From: Dehalococcoidales bacterium
GTDB taxonomy: Bacteria; Chloroflexota; Dehalococcoidia; Dehalococcoidales; UBA3254
Reading direction: 5' to 3'
Length of the DNA: 5,648 nucleotides
Assembly: GCA_028718465.1 (NCBI GenBank)
Contig: JAQULX010000212.1
Coordinates: 1 to 5,648 of the forward strand
How positions within the stretch are numbered: the stretch's first letter is position 1; the number at the start of each line of letters is the position of its first letter. Of the stretch, positions 1-5,562 are shown in pieces. The position numbers were made by a program, and so were the translations under genes. Below the pieces are notes generated by a model, which was not told the DNA's origin, did not search any database, and saw only the letters and a program-made list of their open reading frames with translations.

Positions 1-220
1 GGCCGGAACACACCGCCGGCAGGCGTCTACCGGCAGAGAGGACCTGATTGGCAAAAAGGCCGTGGTACGTCAGGCCCTGAGTCCGGAAGGGACGGTCTTT
101 TATAAAGGTGAACTGTGGAGCGCAATTTCTGAATCCGGGACTATCTCACCCGGAGAGGAGGTGATTATAACCGGAGTTGATGGCTTAACTCTTATAGTCA
201 TAAAAAAAGAAAAGGAGTGA
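1..220 (+). CDS. NfeD-family protein, C-terminal fragment (5' end outside window)
   Basis: The reading frame enters from the left edge (first full codon at base 2) and ends with TGA at 218-220, giving 72 visible residues. The part from about residue 14 ([12 protein letters not shown]) to the end ([19 protein letters not shown]) is the small OB-fold beta-barrel that ends NfeD proteins: a GxxG-type turn, then short beta strands with G-E-L-W in the middle and the V-x-G-x-x-G-L-x-L-x-V finish. In this family the domain follows either a membrane region alone (short NfeD) or a ClpP-like serine protease plus membrane region (long NfeD). Which form this is cannot be seen. The next gene, a slipin, starts four bases after the stop, and its ribosome binding site lies inside the last NfeD codons. 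That is the classic NfeD-slipin operon and strongly supports the call. Known family role: NfeD partners stomatin-like proteins in membrane organisation, and the long form can cleave the slipin partner. Confidence 0.88.
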   Translation, partial: AGTHRRQASTGREDLIGKKAVVRQALSPEGTVFYKGELWSAISESGTISPGEEVIITGVDGLTLIVIKKEKE

Positions 221-224
221 AAAT

Positions 225-1067
225 ATGACAGGTATTATCGTAGCTGTAGTCGTTATCCTGTTCCTGCTGATCCTGGTGCCGTCTACTATCAAAATAGTGC
301 AGGAATACGAGCGCGGCGTTATCTTCCGCCTCGGAAGACTGGTAGGCGCCAAGGGGCCGGGCCTGTTCGTCATCATCCCTTTTATCGACCGGATGGTGAA
401 AGTGGACCTGCGTATTGTGACCCTGGATGTGCCTCCACAGGATATCATTACCAAGGACAACGTGACCGTACGTGTCAATGCCGTCGTCTACTTCAGAGTG
501 GTCGACCCGCAAAATTCCGTGGTGAAAGTCCTGGACCATATCCGGGCAACCTCCCAGATTTCCCAGACCACCCTGCGGAACGTGCTGGGGCAGTCCGAAC
601 TGGATGAGCTTCTGGCTTCCCGTGAAAAACTGAATCAGATCTTGCAGAAAATTATCGATGAGCACACCGATCCCTGGGGTGTCAAGGTCAGCACCGTAGA
701 GATCAAGGATGTCGAGCTGCCCGAGGCCATGAGACGTTCTATGGCAGCCCAGGCTGAAGCTGAACGCGAAAGACGCGCCAAGATTATCCATGCCGACGGC
801 GAGTTCCAGGCTTCCGAGAGACTGGCCCAGGCCGGCGCAGTGATCGCCCGTGAACCCACCACACTGCAACTGCGTTATTTGCAGACGTTGACTGAGATCG
901 CCACCGAGAAGACCAATACGATTGTCTTCCCCCTGCCGATCGAGATACTCAAGGCTTTTAATCTGAAAGTGGAAAGCGCGGGTGACGGTTCTTCCCCTCA
1001 AACCGTGACTGCTGTTCAGTCCCCGCCCCAGGTCGAAAAACCTAAGACCGGCAAGCAGCCCTCATAA
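225..1067 (+). CDS. Slipin / stomatin-like SPFH-domain membrane protein
   Basis: This 280-residue protein is a prokaryotic slipin. Residues 1-19 are an uncharged hydrophobic segment that anchors it in the membrane. They are followed by the stomatin signature ([13 protein letters not shown], then [12 protein letters not shown]) and the SPFH core ([33 protein letters not shown]). A charged Ala/Glu/Arg helix at about 165-205 ([19 protein letters not shown]) is the coiled-coil oligomerisation region. A hydrophobic stretch at about 232-242 ([11 protein letters not shown]) closes the conserved part; in Pyrococcus the matching C-terminal hydrophobic region is where the NfeD partner protease cuts. 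The ATG at 225 is set by AAAGGAG at 211-217, seven bases upstream. The gene is four bases behind NfeD, so the two are probably co-transcribed and translationally coupled. Residues after about 250 form a Pro/Lys/Gln-rich tail with no recognised domain. Slipins form membrane-bound oligomers thought to organise microdomains; the exact role here is not known. Confidence 0.93.
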   Translation: MTGIIVAVVVILFLLILVPSTIKIVQEYERGVIFRLGRLVGAKGPGLFVIIPFIDRMVKVDLRIVTLDVPPQDIITKDNVTVRVNAVVYFRVVDPQNSVVKVLDHIRATSQISQTTLRNVLGQSELDELLASREKLNQILQKIIDEHTDPWGVKVSTVEIKDVELPEAMRRSMAAQAEAERERRAKIIHADGEFQASERLAQAGAVIAREPTTLQLRYLQTLTEIATEKTNTIVFPLPIEILKAFNLKVESAGDGSSPQTVTAVQSPPQVEKPKTGKQPS

Positions 1068-1094
1068 CCCCGGTCTGTAATTGTTGAAAAAGAG

Positions 1095-1137
1095 AGGCAA
1101 AACGTACCCGGATAAAAGGGTGCGTTTTGCCTTTTGC
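1095..1137 (+). terminator. Intrinsic terminator after the NfeD-slipin operon
   Basis: AGGCAAAACGTACCC (1095-1109) pairs with GGGTGCGTTTTGCCT (1118-1132) to make a 15-bp stem with one G-T wobble and an 8-base loop, followed by TTTGCTTT. It begins 27 bases after the slipin stop. An A-rich stretch (GAAAAAGAGA) precedes the stem, so it could also act on the other strand, although no gene converges on it here. Confidence 0.9.
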
Positions 1138-1162
1138 TTTACTCTCCGGTCTCCTTTATAAT
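1134..1162 (+). promoter_or_regulatory. Sigma70-like promoter for the 94-residue protein gene
   Basis: TTGCTT (1134-1139) and a perfect TATAAT (1157-1162) are separated by 17 bases. The -35 box keeps only the TTG of the consensus, and it lies in the T-rich tail of the preceding terminator. Transcription would start near 1169, giving a leader of about 25 bases that contains the ribosome binding site at 1182-1188. The position right in front of a gene with a good binding site supports it. Confidence 0.7.
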
Positions 1163-1193
1163 AACCTTAAAGTAGTTCCCCGGGGAGGTTGAT

Positions 1194-1478
1194 ATGACTT
1201 GTTCGCCTAAACTTGTATTAAAAAAATACTTCGGCAGTGCCAGCATCCAGAAAATGGAAATGACTCTGGAAGAATCAAAAAGCCACCTGGAGTACTTCTG
1301 GTCGCAGGATAAAAGCGGCAACAGCGTGATCGTCTCTATTGACGGTCAGAGGATCAGTTCCTACGACGAGCTTGTTTCCGTGGTCAATCAGGACCGCTAC
1401 AGGGATGCGGCGGTTGTGGAGGTGGGGCTTTTCCTGTCCAATGACGGAAAGAAGTCCATCTGGCCGGACCGGCCCTGA
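1194..1478 (+). CDS. Hypothetical small soluble protein, 94 aa
   Basis: I do not recognise this protein. The case for a real gene is good. GGGGAGG (1182-1188) sits five bases before the ATG, a promoter with a perfect TATAAT lies just upstream, and a hairpin with a T-run overlaps the stop, so it forms a complete one-gene unit. It has no signal peptide and no membrane segment. The N-terminal third (SPKLVLKKYFGSASIQKMEMTL) is basic and may be helical. The middle and end look like alternating strands and helices: VIVSIDGQRISSYDELVSVV, then AAVVEVGLFLSNDGKKSIWP. The pattern 'I-D-G-Q-R-I-S-S-Y-D-E-L' followed by a V-x-V strand loosely resembles the second half of a PDZ domain, but the protein is short, the carboxylate-binding loop is not evident, and I do not claim it. 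Internal methionines at codons 21 and 23 are alternative starts but lack a binding site as good as the first. The function is unknown. Confidence 0.72.
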   Translation: MTCSPKLVLKKYFGSASIQKMEMTLEESKSHLEYFWSQDKSGNSVIVSIDGQRISSYDELVSVVNQDRYRDAAVVEVGLFLSNDGKKSIWPDRP

Positions 1479-1494
1479 CCTCCGGGTCATTTTT
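1476..1494 (+). terminator. Short hairpin plus T-run at the stop of the 94-aa gene
   Basis: TGACC (1476-1480), a TCCG loop and GGTCA (1485-1489) form a 5-bp stem followed by TTTTT (1490-1494). The stop codon TGA (1476-1478) is the first part of the stem. A second palindrome, GGCCGG-A-CCGGCC (1462-1474), lies directly upstream and could add structure. The stem is short, so it may be a weak terminator. Confidence 0.5.
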
Positions 1495-1799
1495 CTGTCA
1501 TAGCGGTTGGTCCTTCTGTTGCGGAGCATAACGCAGGAGAGCGAGGCATCCCGGGACATGGAAGATAAGCCGTGCTCCCGGTTTGCTTCGAATGTCATCT
1601 GTGATCCTGATGCCGGTATCATTCTGGAGGCCTTTCCCTCTCCTGTCATTCCGTGCTCGACACGGAATCTACCCGGTCTCCTTCTCCCCCTTCCTTAATC
1701 ATTGATCATTAATCCAAATTCCTTTCCCCACAGAGCAGGGTGAGAGGTAATATTCCACTAAAAAATGAAATACCCCTTCAATATCCTGCTTTTGGTCAA
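1495..1799. other. Non-coding intergenic stretch with repeat-like sequence
   Basis: About 300 bases without a convincing gene. The longest open frame on the + strand (1507-1698, TTG start) has no binding site and runs through the palindrome at 1648-1668, so I treat it as non-coding. CCGGGA (1551-1556) and TCCCGG (1576-1581) form a loose dyad. The text GAGAGCGAGGCATCCCGGG (1537-1555) and TTTGCTTCGAATGTCAT (1582-1598) look like decayed relatives of dispersed palindromic repeats, an inference only. An AT-rich direct repeat, ATCATTGATCATT (1698-1710), follows. The last 60 bases are AT-rich and lead into the helicase promoter. Confidence 0.6.
1644..1672. repeat. REP-like short palindromic repeat
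   Basis: ATTCCGTG (1648-1655) and CACGGAAT (1661-1668) form a perfect 8-bp stem with a 5-base loop CTCGA. It is framed by TGTC before and CTACC after. The arrangement TGTCATTCC-stem-GGAATCTA is the form of a widespread family of intergenic palindromes found in many copies in diverse bacterial genomes. Only one clear copy lies in this window, so its repeat nature is inferred from the sequence style. It has no T-run and sits between two co-directional genes, so it is unlikely to be a terminator. Confidence 0.6.
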
Positions 1800-1828
1800 T
1801 CGTCAGATTACCTGTCAGGTGTTATAAT
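1800..1828 (+). promoter_or_regulatory. Promoter of the PcrA/UvrD helicase gene, likely leaderless
   Basis: TCGTCA (1800-1805; four of six bases match TTGACA) and a perfect TATAAT (1823-1828) have a 17-base spacer. The usual start of transcription, six to eight bases after the -10 box, falls at about 1834-1836, which is the ATG of the helicase (1835-1837). No Shine-Dalgarno sequence lies at a workable distance: AGG at 1829-1831 is only three bases from the ATG. This is seen directly; that the mRNA is leaderless is inference. Confidence 0.75.
1810..1820. promoter_or_regulatory. Operator-like 11-bp palindrome between -35 and -10
   Basis: ACCTG-T-CAGGT is a perfect inverted repeat around a central T. 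It sits in the spacer of the helicase promoter, where a bound protein would block RNA polymerase. It does not match the E. coli LexA box (CTGT-N8-ACAG) or the Bacillus type (GAAC-N4-GTTC). The binding protein, if any, is unknown. Confidence 0.4.
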
Positions 1829-1834
1829 AGGTTG

Positions 1835-4018
1835 ATGGACATTTTATCAGGACTCAATCCAGCTCAAAAAGAAGCGGTCGAAGCTATCGAAGGCCCGGTG
1901 CTCATACTGGCCGGCCCGGGAAGCGGCAAGACCCGCGTGATTACCCATCGGGTAGCTTATCTTATCAAGGTCTGCGGAATTAATCCCGGCCACATAATGG
2001 CGGTTACCTTTACCAACCGGGCCGCTAAAGAGATGATGTCCCGGCTGCAAAACCTGGTCAGCGGCTCCACCGAATATCTTACCCTGGGCACCTTCCATGC
2101 CATTTGCGCCCGTATCCTGCGCCGCGAAGGCAGGACAGTGGATATAGACCCCGGTTTTATCATCTATGATGAGGACGACCAGATCAACCTGATCAAACGC
2201 AGTTTGCAGGAGTTGAACCTGGACCCCAAGAAATTCGTTCCCCGGGCAGTGCTCTCTGCTATCAGCGCCTCGAAAAGCCGGATGATTTCTGCCCGGGACT
2301 ATGCTCTGGGCAGCCGCAGCTATTTTGATGAGGTGGTCGGCCGGGTCTATCAGCGCTATCAGCAGCTTTTGCATGAGAGCCAGGCCCTTGACTTTGATGA
2401 TTTGCTGATGCGGACGGTCTCCATTTTCCGCAATCACCCCGACATCCTGAAAAAATATCAGGACCGGTATGTGCATGTGATGGTAGATGAGTTCCAGGAT
2501 ACCAACGTTACACAGTATGAGCTGGTCAAGCAGATCGCCGGGAAATACCGGAATATCTGTGTCGTGGGTGATCCCGATCAGTCGATCTATTCCTGGCGTT
2601 ATGCCGACGTCCGCAATATTCTTAACTTCGAAAAAGATTTCCCGGATGCCCGGGTGGTCCTGCTTGAACAAAACTACCGTTCTACCAGCCGGATACTGGA
2701 GACGGCCTCTCATGTAATCCAGGCCAACCGGCACCGCAAACCCAAAGAGCTCTGGACCAGTAATGAACCGGGCGAGCTTACCTGCGTGGTCGAAACTTAC
2801 ACTGAGCAGGAGGAGGCCCAGTTCGTCGTCAAAGAGATCGAACGCCTGGTGGATGCCGGGGAGGTGCGCCGGGGGGACTGTGCCGTGATGTACCGGACTA
2901 ACTCTCAGTCCCGGGCGATTGAAGAGGCCTTTATGCGTTACGGAGTGCCTTACAAGCTGGTAGCCGGAACGCGTTTCTATGAAAGACGTGAAATCAAGGA
3001 TATCATTAGCTATCTGCGGTTGATACAGAATTCTAACGACATGGTCAGCCTGATGCGCATTATCAACGTGCCGGGGCGCGGTATCGGCCAGCACAGCCTG
3101 AATGAGCTTGCCGGGTGGGCCGCGTCACAGGGCATCACCCAGTTCGCCGCCCTTCAGCGTATCGCCAGTCCTGAGCCCGGGGCAGCCCCGCCCCCATTCA
3201 GCGCCCGCATCCTGAAGACCCTGGCCTCCTTTGGAAGTGTGCTCAAGGACCTGGTTGAGCAGAACCGGGTTCTGAACCTGGTGGACTTCTTTGACCTGGT
3301 GGTCAACCGGACCGGTTACAAGAATTATATCCTGAGTGATGAGGACGGGGATGAGCGCTGGGATAACATTATGGAGCTGCGTACTGTGGCTGAAGAGTAC
3401 TGTGACCTGCCGCCCGGGGAGGGGTTGTCTGCCTTCCTGGAAGGTGTAGCCCTGGTCTCCGATGTGGATGCCCTGAAAGACGTGGGCGAGAAGGTGACCC
3501 TGATTACTCTGCATCAGGCCAAAGGTCTGGAATACGATGTAGTTTTTATTGTCGGCGTTGAGGAAGGCCTGCTGCCCCATTTCAGGTCTATGGACGACCC
3601 TTACCAGATGGAAGAAGAACGCCGCCTGTGTTATGTGGGCATCACTCGCGCCAGGCGACGCATTTATCTGGTGCACGCTTTCCGCCGCAACCTGATGGGA
3701 CGGAGTACTGTCAATAAGCCTTCCCGTTTTCTTCAGGATATCCCCAAAAACCTGATCGCCGGCGGCGATTTCTGGCATTCTGCCGAAAGCCAGACCGTTG
3801 TTGACGGCAGTGCGAAAAAGGCCCTGGGAACCGGTACGGCGTCAAAACACTCCCCGGACCTGAAGACCGGTGACCGCGTCCGCCATGCCCAGTTCGGTGA
3901 AGGAATTATCGTTAGCTGTACCCCTAAAGGAGACGACTCCGAGGCGGTGGTGGCTTTTACCGGGGTGGGAGTGAAGAAGCTCCTTCTCAGCTTTGCCAGG
4001 ATCGAAAAAATTACTTAG
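1835..4018 (+). CDS. pcrA: ATP-dependent 3'-5' DNA helicase, PcrA/UvrD type (superfamily 1A)
   Basis: A complete helicase of 727 residues, normal for PcrA (about 720-740). All motifs are intact (numbered from the ATG at 1835): Q motif LNPAQ with Gln11; Walker A GPGSGKT at 27-33; motif Ia AVTFTNRAAKEM at 56-67; motif II DEFQD at 218-222; motif III GDPDQSIYSWR from 245; motif IV EQNYRST at 278-284; motif V LHQAKGLEYD around 560-567; motif VI RRLCYVGITRAR at 596-607 with the ATP-sensing arginine. A linker rich in Ser/Gly/Lys leads to a C-terminal module at about 676-727 (GDRVRHAQFGEGIIVS, then VAFTGVGVKKLLLSFARIEKI). This is the Tudor-like domain of PcrA that contacts RNA polymerase in other bacteria. 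The family unwinds DNA in nucleotide excision repair, clears replication-transcription conflicts and supports rolling-circle replication. The start is ATG 1835; a TTG directly before it is in frame, but MDILSGLNPAQ is the usual family beginning. No clear terminator follows. Confidence 0.97.
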   Translation: MDILSGLNPAQKEAVEAIEGPVLILAGPGSGKTRVITHRVAYLIKVCGINPGHIMAVTFTNRAAKEMMSRLQNLVSGSTEYLTLGTFHAICARILRREGRTVDIDPGFIIYDEDDQINLIKRSLQELNLDPKKFVPRAVLSAISASKSRMISARDYALGSRSYFDEVVGRVYQRYQQLLHESQALDFDDLLMRTVSIFRNHPDILKKYQDRYVHVMVDEFQDTNVTQYELVKQIAGKYRNICVVGDPDQSIYSWRYADVRNILNFEKDFPDARVVLLEQNYRSTSRILETASHVIQANRHRKPKELWTSNEPGELTCVVETYTEQEEAQFVVKEIERLVDAGEVRRGDCAVMYRTNSQSRAIEEAFMRYGVPYKLVAGTRFYERREIKDIISYLRLIQNSNDMVSLMRIINVPGRGIGQHSLNELAGWAASQGITQFAALQRIASPEPGAAPPPFSARILKTLASFGSVLKDLVEQNRVLNLVDFFDLVVNRTGYKNYILSDEDGDERWDNIMELRTVAEEYCDLPPGEGLSAFLEGVALVSDVDALKDVGEKVTLITLHQAKGLEYDVVFIVGVEEGLLPHFRSMDDPYQMEEERRLCYVGITRARRRIYLVHAFRRNLMGRSTVNKPSRFLQDIPKNLIAGGDFWHSAESQTVVDGSAKKALGTGTASKHSPDLKTGDRVRHAQFGEGIIVSCTPKGDDSEAVVAFTGVGVKKLLLSFARIEKIT

Positions 4019-4089
4019 CCGGCTGCTTCCAGAACTGCTGAATGACAGCCTGCGTCTAAAACCGGAATACTGATACTTCAAATACACGA

Positions 4090-4118
4090 TTGACAAAGCC
4101 CCAATTCTATGTAAAAAT
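4090..4118 (+). promoter_or_regulatory. Promoter of the TRAP receptor gene
   Basis: A perfect TTGACA (4090-4095) is followed after 17 bases by AAAAAT (4113-4118), a weak -10 box helped by an extended -10 TG at 4110-4111. The start of transcription would be near 4125, leaving a leader of about 125 bases before the ATG at 4251. The -10 assignment is less certain than the -35. Confidence 0.6.
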
Positions 4119-4250
4119 ACTAACCAATACAATGACCGCACGAATGCGAACGTCCAAATTGATCGGAAAATGGCGGTCAAATGTCCTGTTTGTCATCCGA
4201 CCGAGTTTATCGAAAGTTTCCACACTGAAAGATATAAAAAGGAGTAAGCA
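4119..4250 (+). promoter_or_regulatory. Untranslated leader of the TRAP receptor gene, with ribosome binding site
   Basis: The leader is unusually long compared with the other genes here. AAGGAG (4239-4244) sits six bases before the ATG and fixes the start. TGACCGC (4133-4139) and GCGGTCA (4173-4179) are a perfect 7-base inverted repeat that could close a 33-base loop. An ATG at 4132 opens a 40-codon frame that ends in TGA at 4252-4254, overlapping the receptor ATG as ATGA. It has no binding site of its own and a basic, featureless product, so I do not call it a gene. I recognise no known riboswitch. Confidence 0.45.
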
Positions 4251-5420
4251 ATGAAAAGGAGAAGCATCCTCACAGCCCTTGCCCTGGTGATCGTAATCAC
4301 GATGGCTTTAGTCGGTTGCGCATCGTCTCCCAGTCCCACCACCTCTGCCCCTCCGGCTGCTACTTCAGCCCCGGCAACCACCTCGGCCGCCGCCACTTCT
4401 GCTCCACCGACCTCCTCTCAGCCTGCATCTTCGCCTGCTGTCCCGCCCGCCCCGATTAAATTAAAATACGCAGACCAGAACCCTGATACCGGATGGGAAG
4501 GTTCTCAGGCCGCCCAGCCCTGGCTGGATCAAATAACCGCCGCGACCAACGGCCGCGTACAGTTCGAGACCTATTATGCCCAGACCTTGTTCAAGGGAAC
4601 GGACTCCTGGGAGTCGGTGAAGAACGGCGTGGCAGATATGGCCTGGATGTTTCACGGCTACTGGGCTAACCTGACGCCCCTGGCGGATGTCATTTCACTG
4701 CCCATGATGCCTTTCAAGAGCGCCGAACAGGCCAGCGGCATCTTCTGGCAGCTTTACGAGAAGTATCCTTCCATACGTGAGCAGTTCAAAGACAATCATG
4801 TTCTGATTACCTGGGCTTCTCAGTCTTACTTTTTGATCACTACCAAAAAGCATGTCAAGACCGAGTCTGACTGGAACGGTCTTAAGATCAGGGTCACTGC
4901 CGGTCCGCCTATTGAGATGGCCAAACTCCTGGGCTCTGTCCCGGTGAGCATGGGTATGCCGGATACCTATCTTAATCTCCAGAAGGGCGTTATTGACGGT
5001 ATGCTGGCGCCCTGGGAGGCCATGCTGTCTTTCAAACAGTATGAAGTCGTTAAATATTATACTTATGCTCCTATTGTTACGGTGTATTTTACTCAGGCGA
5101 TGAATAATGCCAAGTGGAACAGCCTGCCTGACGATGTGAAGCAGCAGATCGAGAGCGTATCCGGTCTGAAAGGCTCCACATTCTGGGGAAAGAATATGTT
5201 TGATACCGCTGTGGTCGCCGGACGTGATCTGGTTCAGAAGCAGGGTATCGAAATGGTCGAATATACGGTTCCCGATGATGAGCTGGCTAAATGGAGTGCT
5301 AAGGCTGCCAAACCTCTATGGGACTCCTGGGTGAAAGCACAGACTGCCGCCGGGCATCCGGAAGCTCAGGAAATTCTCGATACTACTCTGAATCTTATCG
5401 AGACCTATACCCCGCAATAA
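4251..5420 (+). CDS. TRAP transporter solute-binding lipoprotein (DctP family)
   Basis: This 389-residue protein is the extracytoplasmic receptor of a tripartite ATP-independent periplasmic (TRAP) transporter. It opens with a lipoprotein signal: basic KRR, a hydrophobic core and the lipobox LVGC with Cys23 as the predicted lipidated residue, so it should be tethered to the outer face of the membrane. Residues 24-68 are a low-complexity Ser/Thr/Ala/Pro linker. The DctP domain follows: LKYADQNP start, GRVQFETYYAQTLFKG, VKNGVADMAWM, the hinge and binding segment GLKIRV with Arg214 (the family's carboxylate-binding arginine), then LQKGVIDGMLAPWEA. The common family motif in this last place is DGQEN; DG-x-x-x-PWEA is the variant of one DctP subgroup, so the substrate may differ from C4-dicarboxylates and cannot be named. 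The gene stands alone between its own promoter and terminator. No DctQ or DctM membrane subunit is adjacent; upstream is pcrA, downstream purF. Confidence 0.93.
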   Translation: MKRRSILTALALVIVITMALVGCASSPSPTTSAPPAATSAPATTSAAATSAPPTSSQPASSPAVPPAPIKLKYADQNPDTGWEGSQAAQPWLDQITAATNGRVQFETYYAQTLFKGTDSWESVKNGVADMAWMFHGYWANLTPLADVISLPMMPFKSAEQASGIFWQLYEKYPSIREQFKDNHVLITWASQSYFLITTKKHVKTESDWNGLKIRVTAGPPIEMAKLLGSVPVSMGMPDTYLNLQKGVIDGMLAPWEAMLSFKQYEVVKYYTYAPIVTVYFTQAMNNAKWNSLPDDVKQQIESVSGLKGSTFWGKNMFDTAVVAGRDLVQKQGIEMVEYTVPDDELAKWSAKAAKPLWDSWVKAQTAAGHPEAQEILDTTLNLIETYTPQ

Positions 5421-5440
5421 AACTGATGACAGGACATCCT

Positions 5441-5477
5441 CACGGCATGCTCCAGTTCCCGGAGCATGCCGTGTTTT
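5441..5477 (+). terminator. Intrinsic terminator after the TRAP receptor gene
   Basis: CACGGCATGCTCC (5441-5453) and GGAGCATGCCGTG (5461-5473) form a perfect 13-bp stem with a 7-base loop, followed by TTTT (5474-5477). It begins 20 bases after the stop codon. It separates the receptor gene from purF. Confidence 0.93.
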
Positions 5478-5490
5478 ATCATCTCCAAAA

Positions 5491-5519
5491 TTGACCGCTC
5501 TATAGAATTCGGCTATAAT
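5491..5519 (+). promoter_or_regulatory. Promoter of purF
   Basis: TTGACC (5491-5496, five of six consensus bases) and a perfect TATAAT (5514-5519) with a 17-base spacer make this the strongest promoter in the window. Transcription should start near 5526, giving a leader of about 37 bases before the TTG start at 5563. It lies 13 bases after the preceding terminator. Confidence 0.88.
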
Positions 5520-5562
5520 TATTCTGTCATTCGGGTATGAGTCCGGTTACAGGCAGGTAAAA

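Noticed and set aside
198..1001. 267-codon - strand frame opposite the slipin
   Set aside because: It is a mirror of the slipin gene, with His/Gln-rich composition typical of antisense frames, and has no promoter or binding site of its own.
1507..1698. 63-codon + strand frame in the intergenic region
   Set aside because: TTG start without a binding site, and it reads through the REP-like palindrome (VIPCSTRNLPG is the translated repeat).
1847..3094. Long open frame (415 codons) on the - strand opposite the helicase
   Set aside because: It lies wholly inside pcrA, whose motifs are all intact. The translation resembles no family and the frame is an antisense by-product of pcrA codon use.
3125..3778. 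217-codon - strand frame opposite the C-terminal half of the helicase
   Set aside because: It overlaps conserved helicase motifs V and VI in the sense strand, and its product is His/Gln-rich without recognisable domains.
4021..4050. GGCTG...CAGCC dyad after the helicase stop as a terminator
   Set aside because: Only five base pairs, a 20-base loop and no T-run. I see no convincing terminator between pcrA and the dctP promoter.
4330..4454. Low-complexity Ser/Thr/Pro/Ala coding stretch as a tandem DNA repeat
   Set aside because: The codons vary and no exact repeat unit recurs. It is best read as the flexible linker after the lipidated cysteine.
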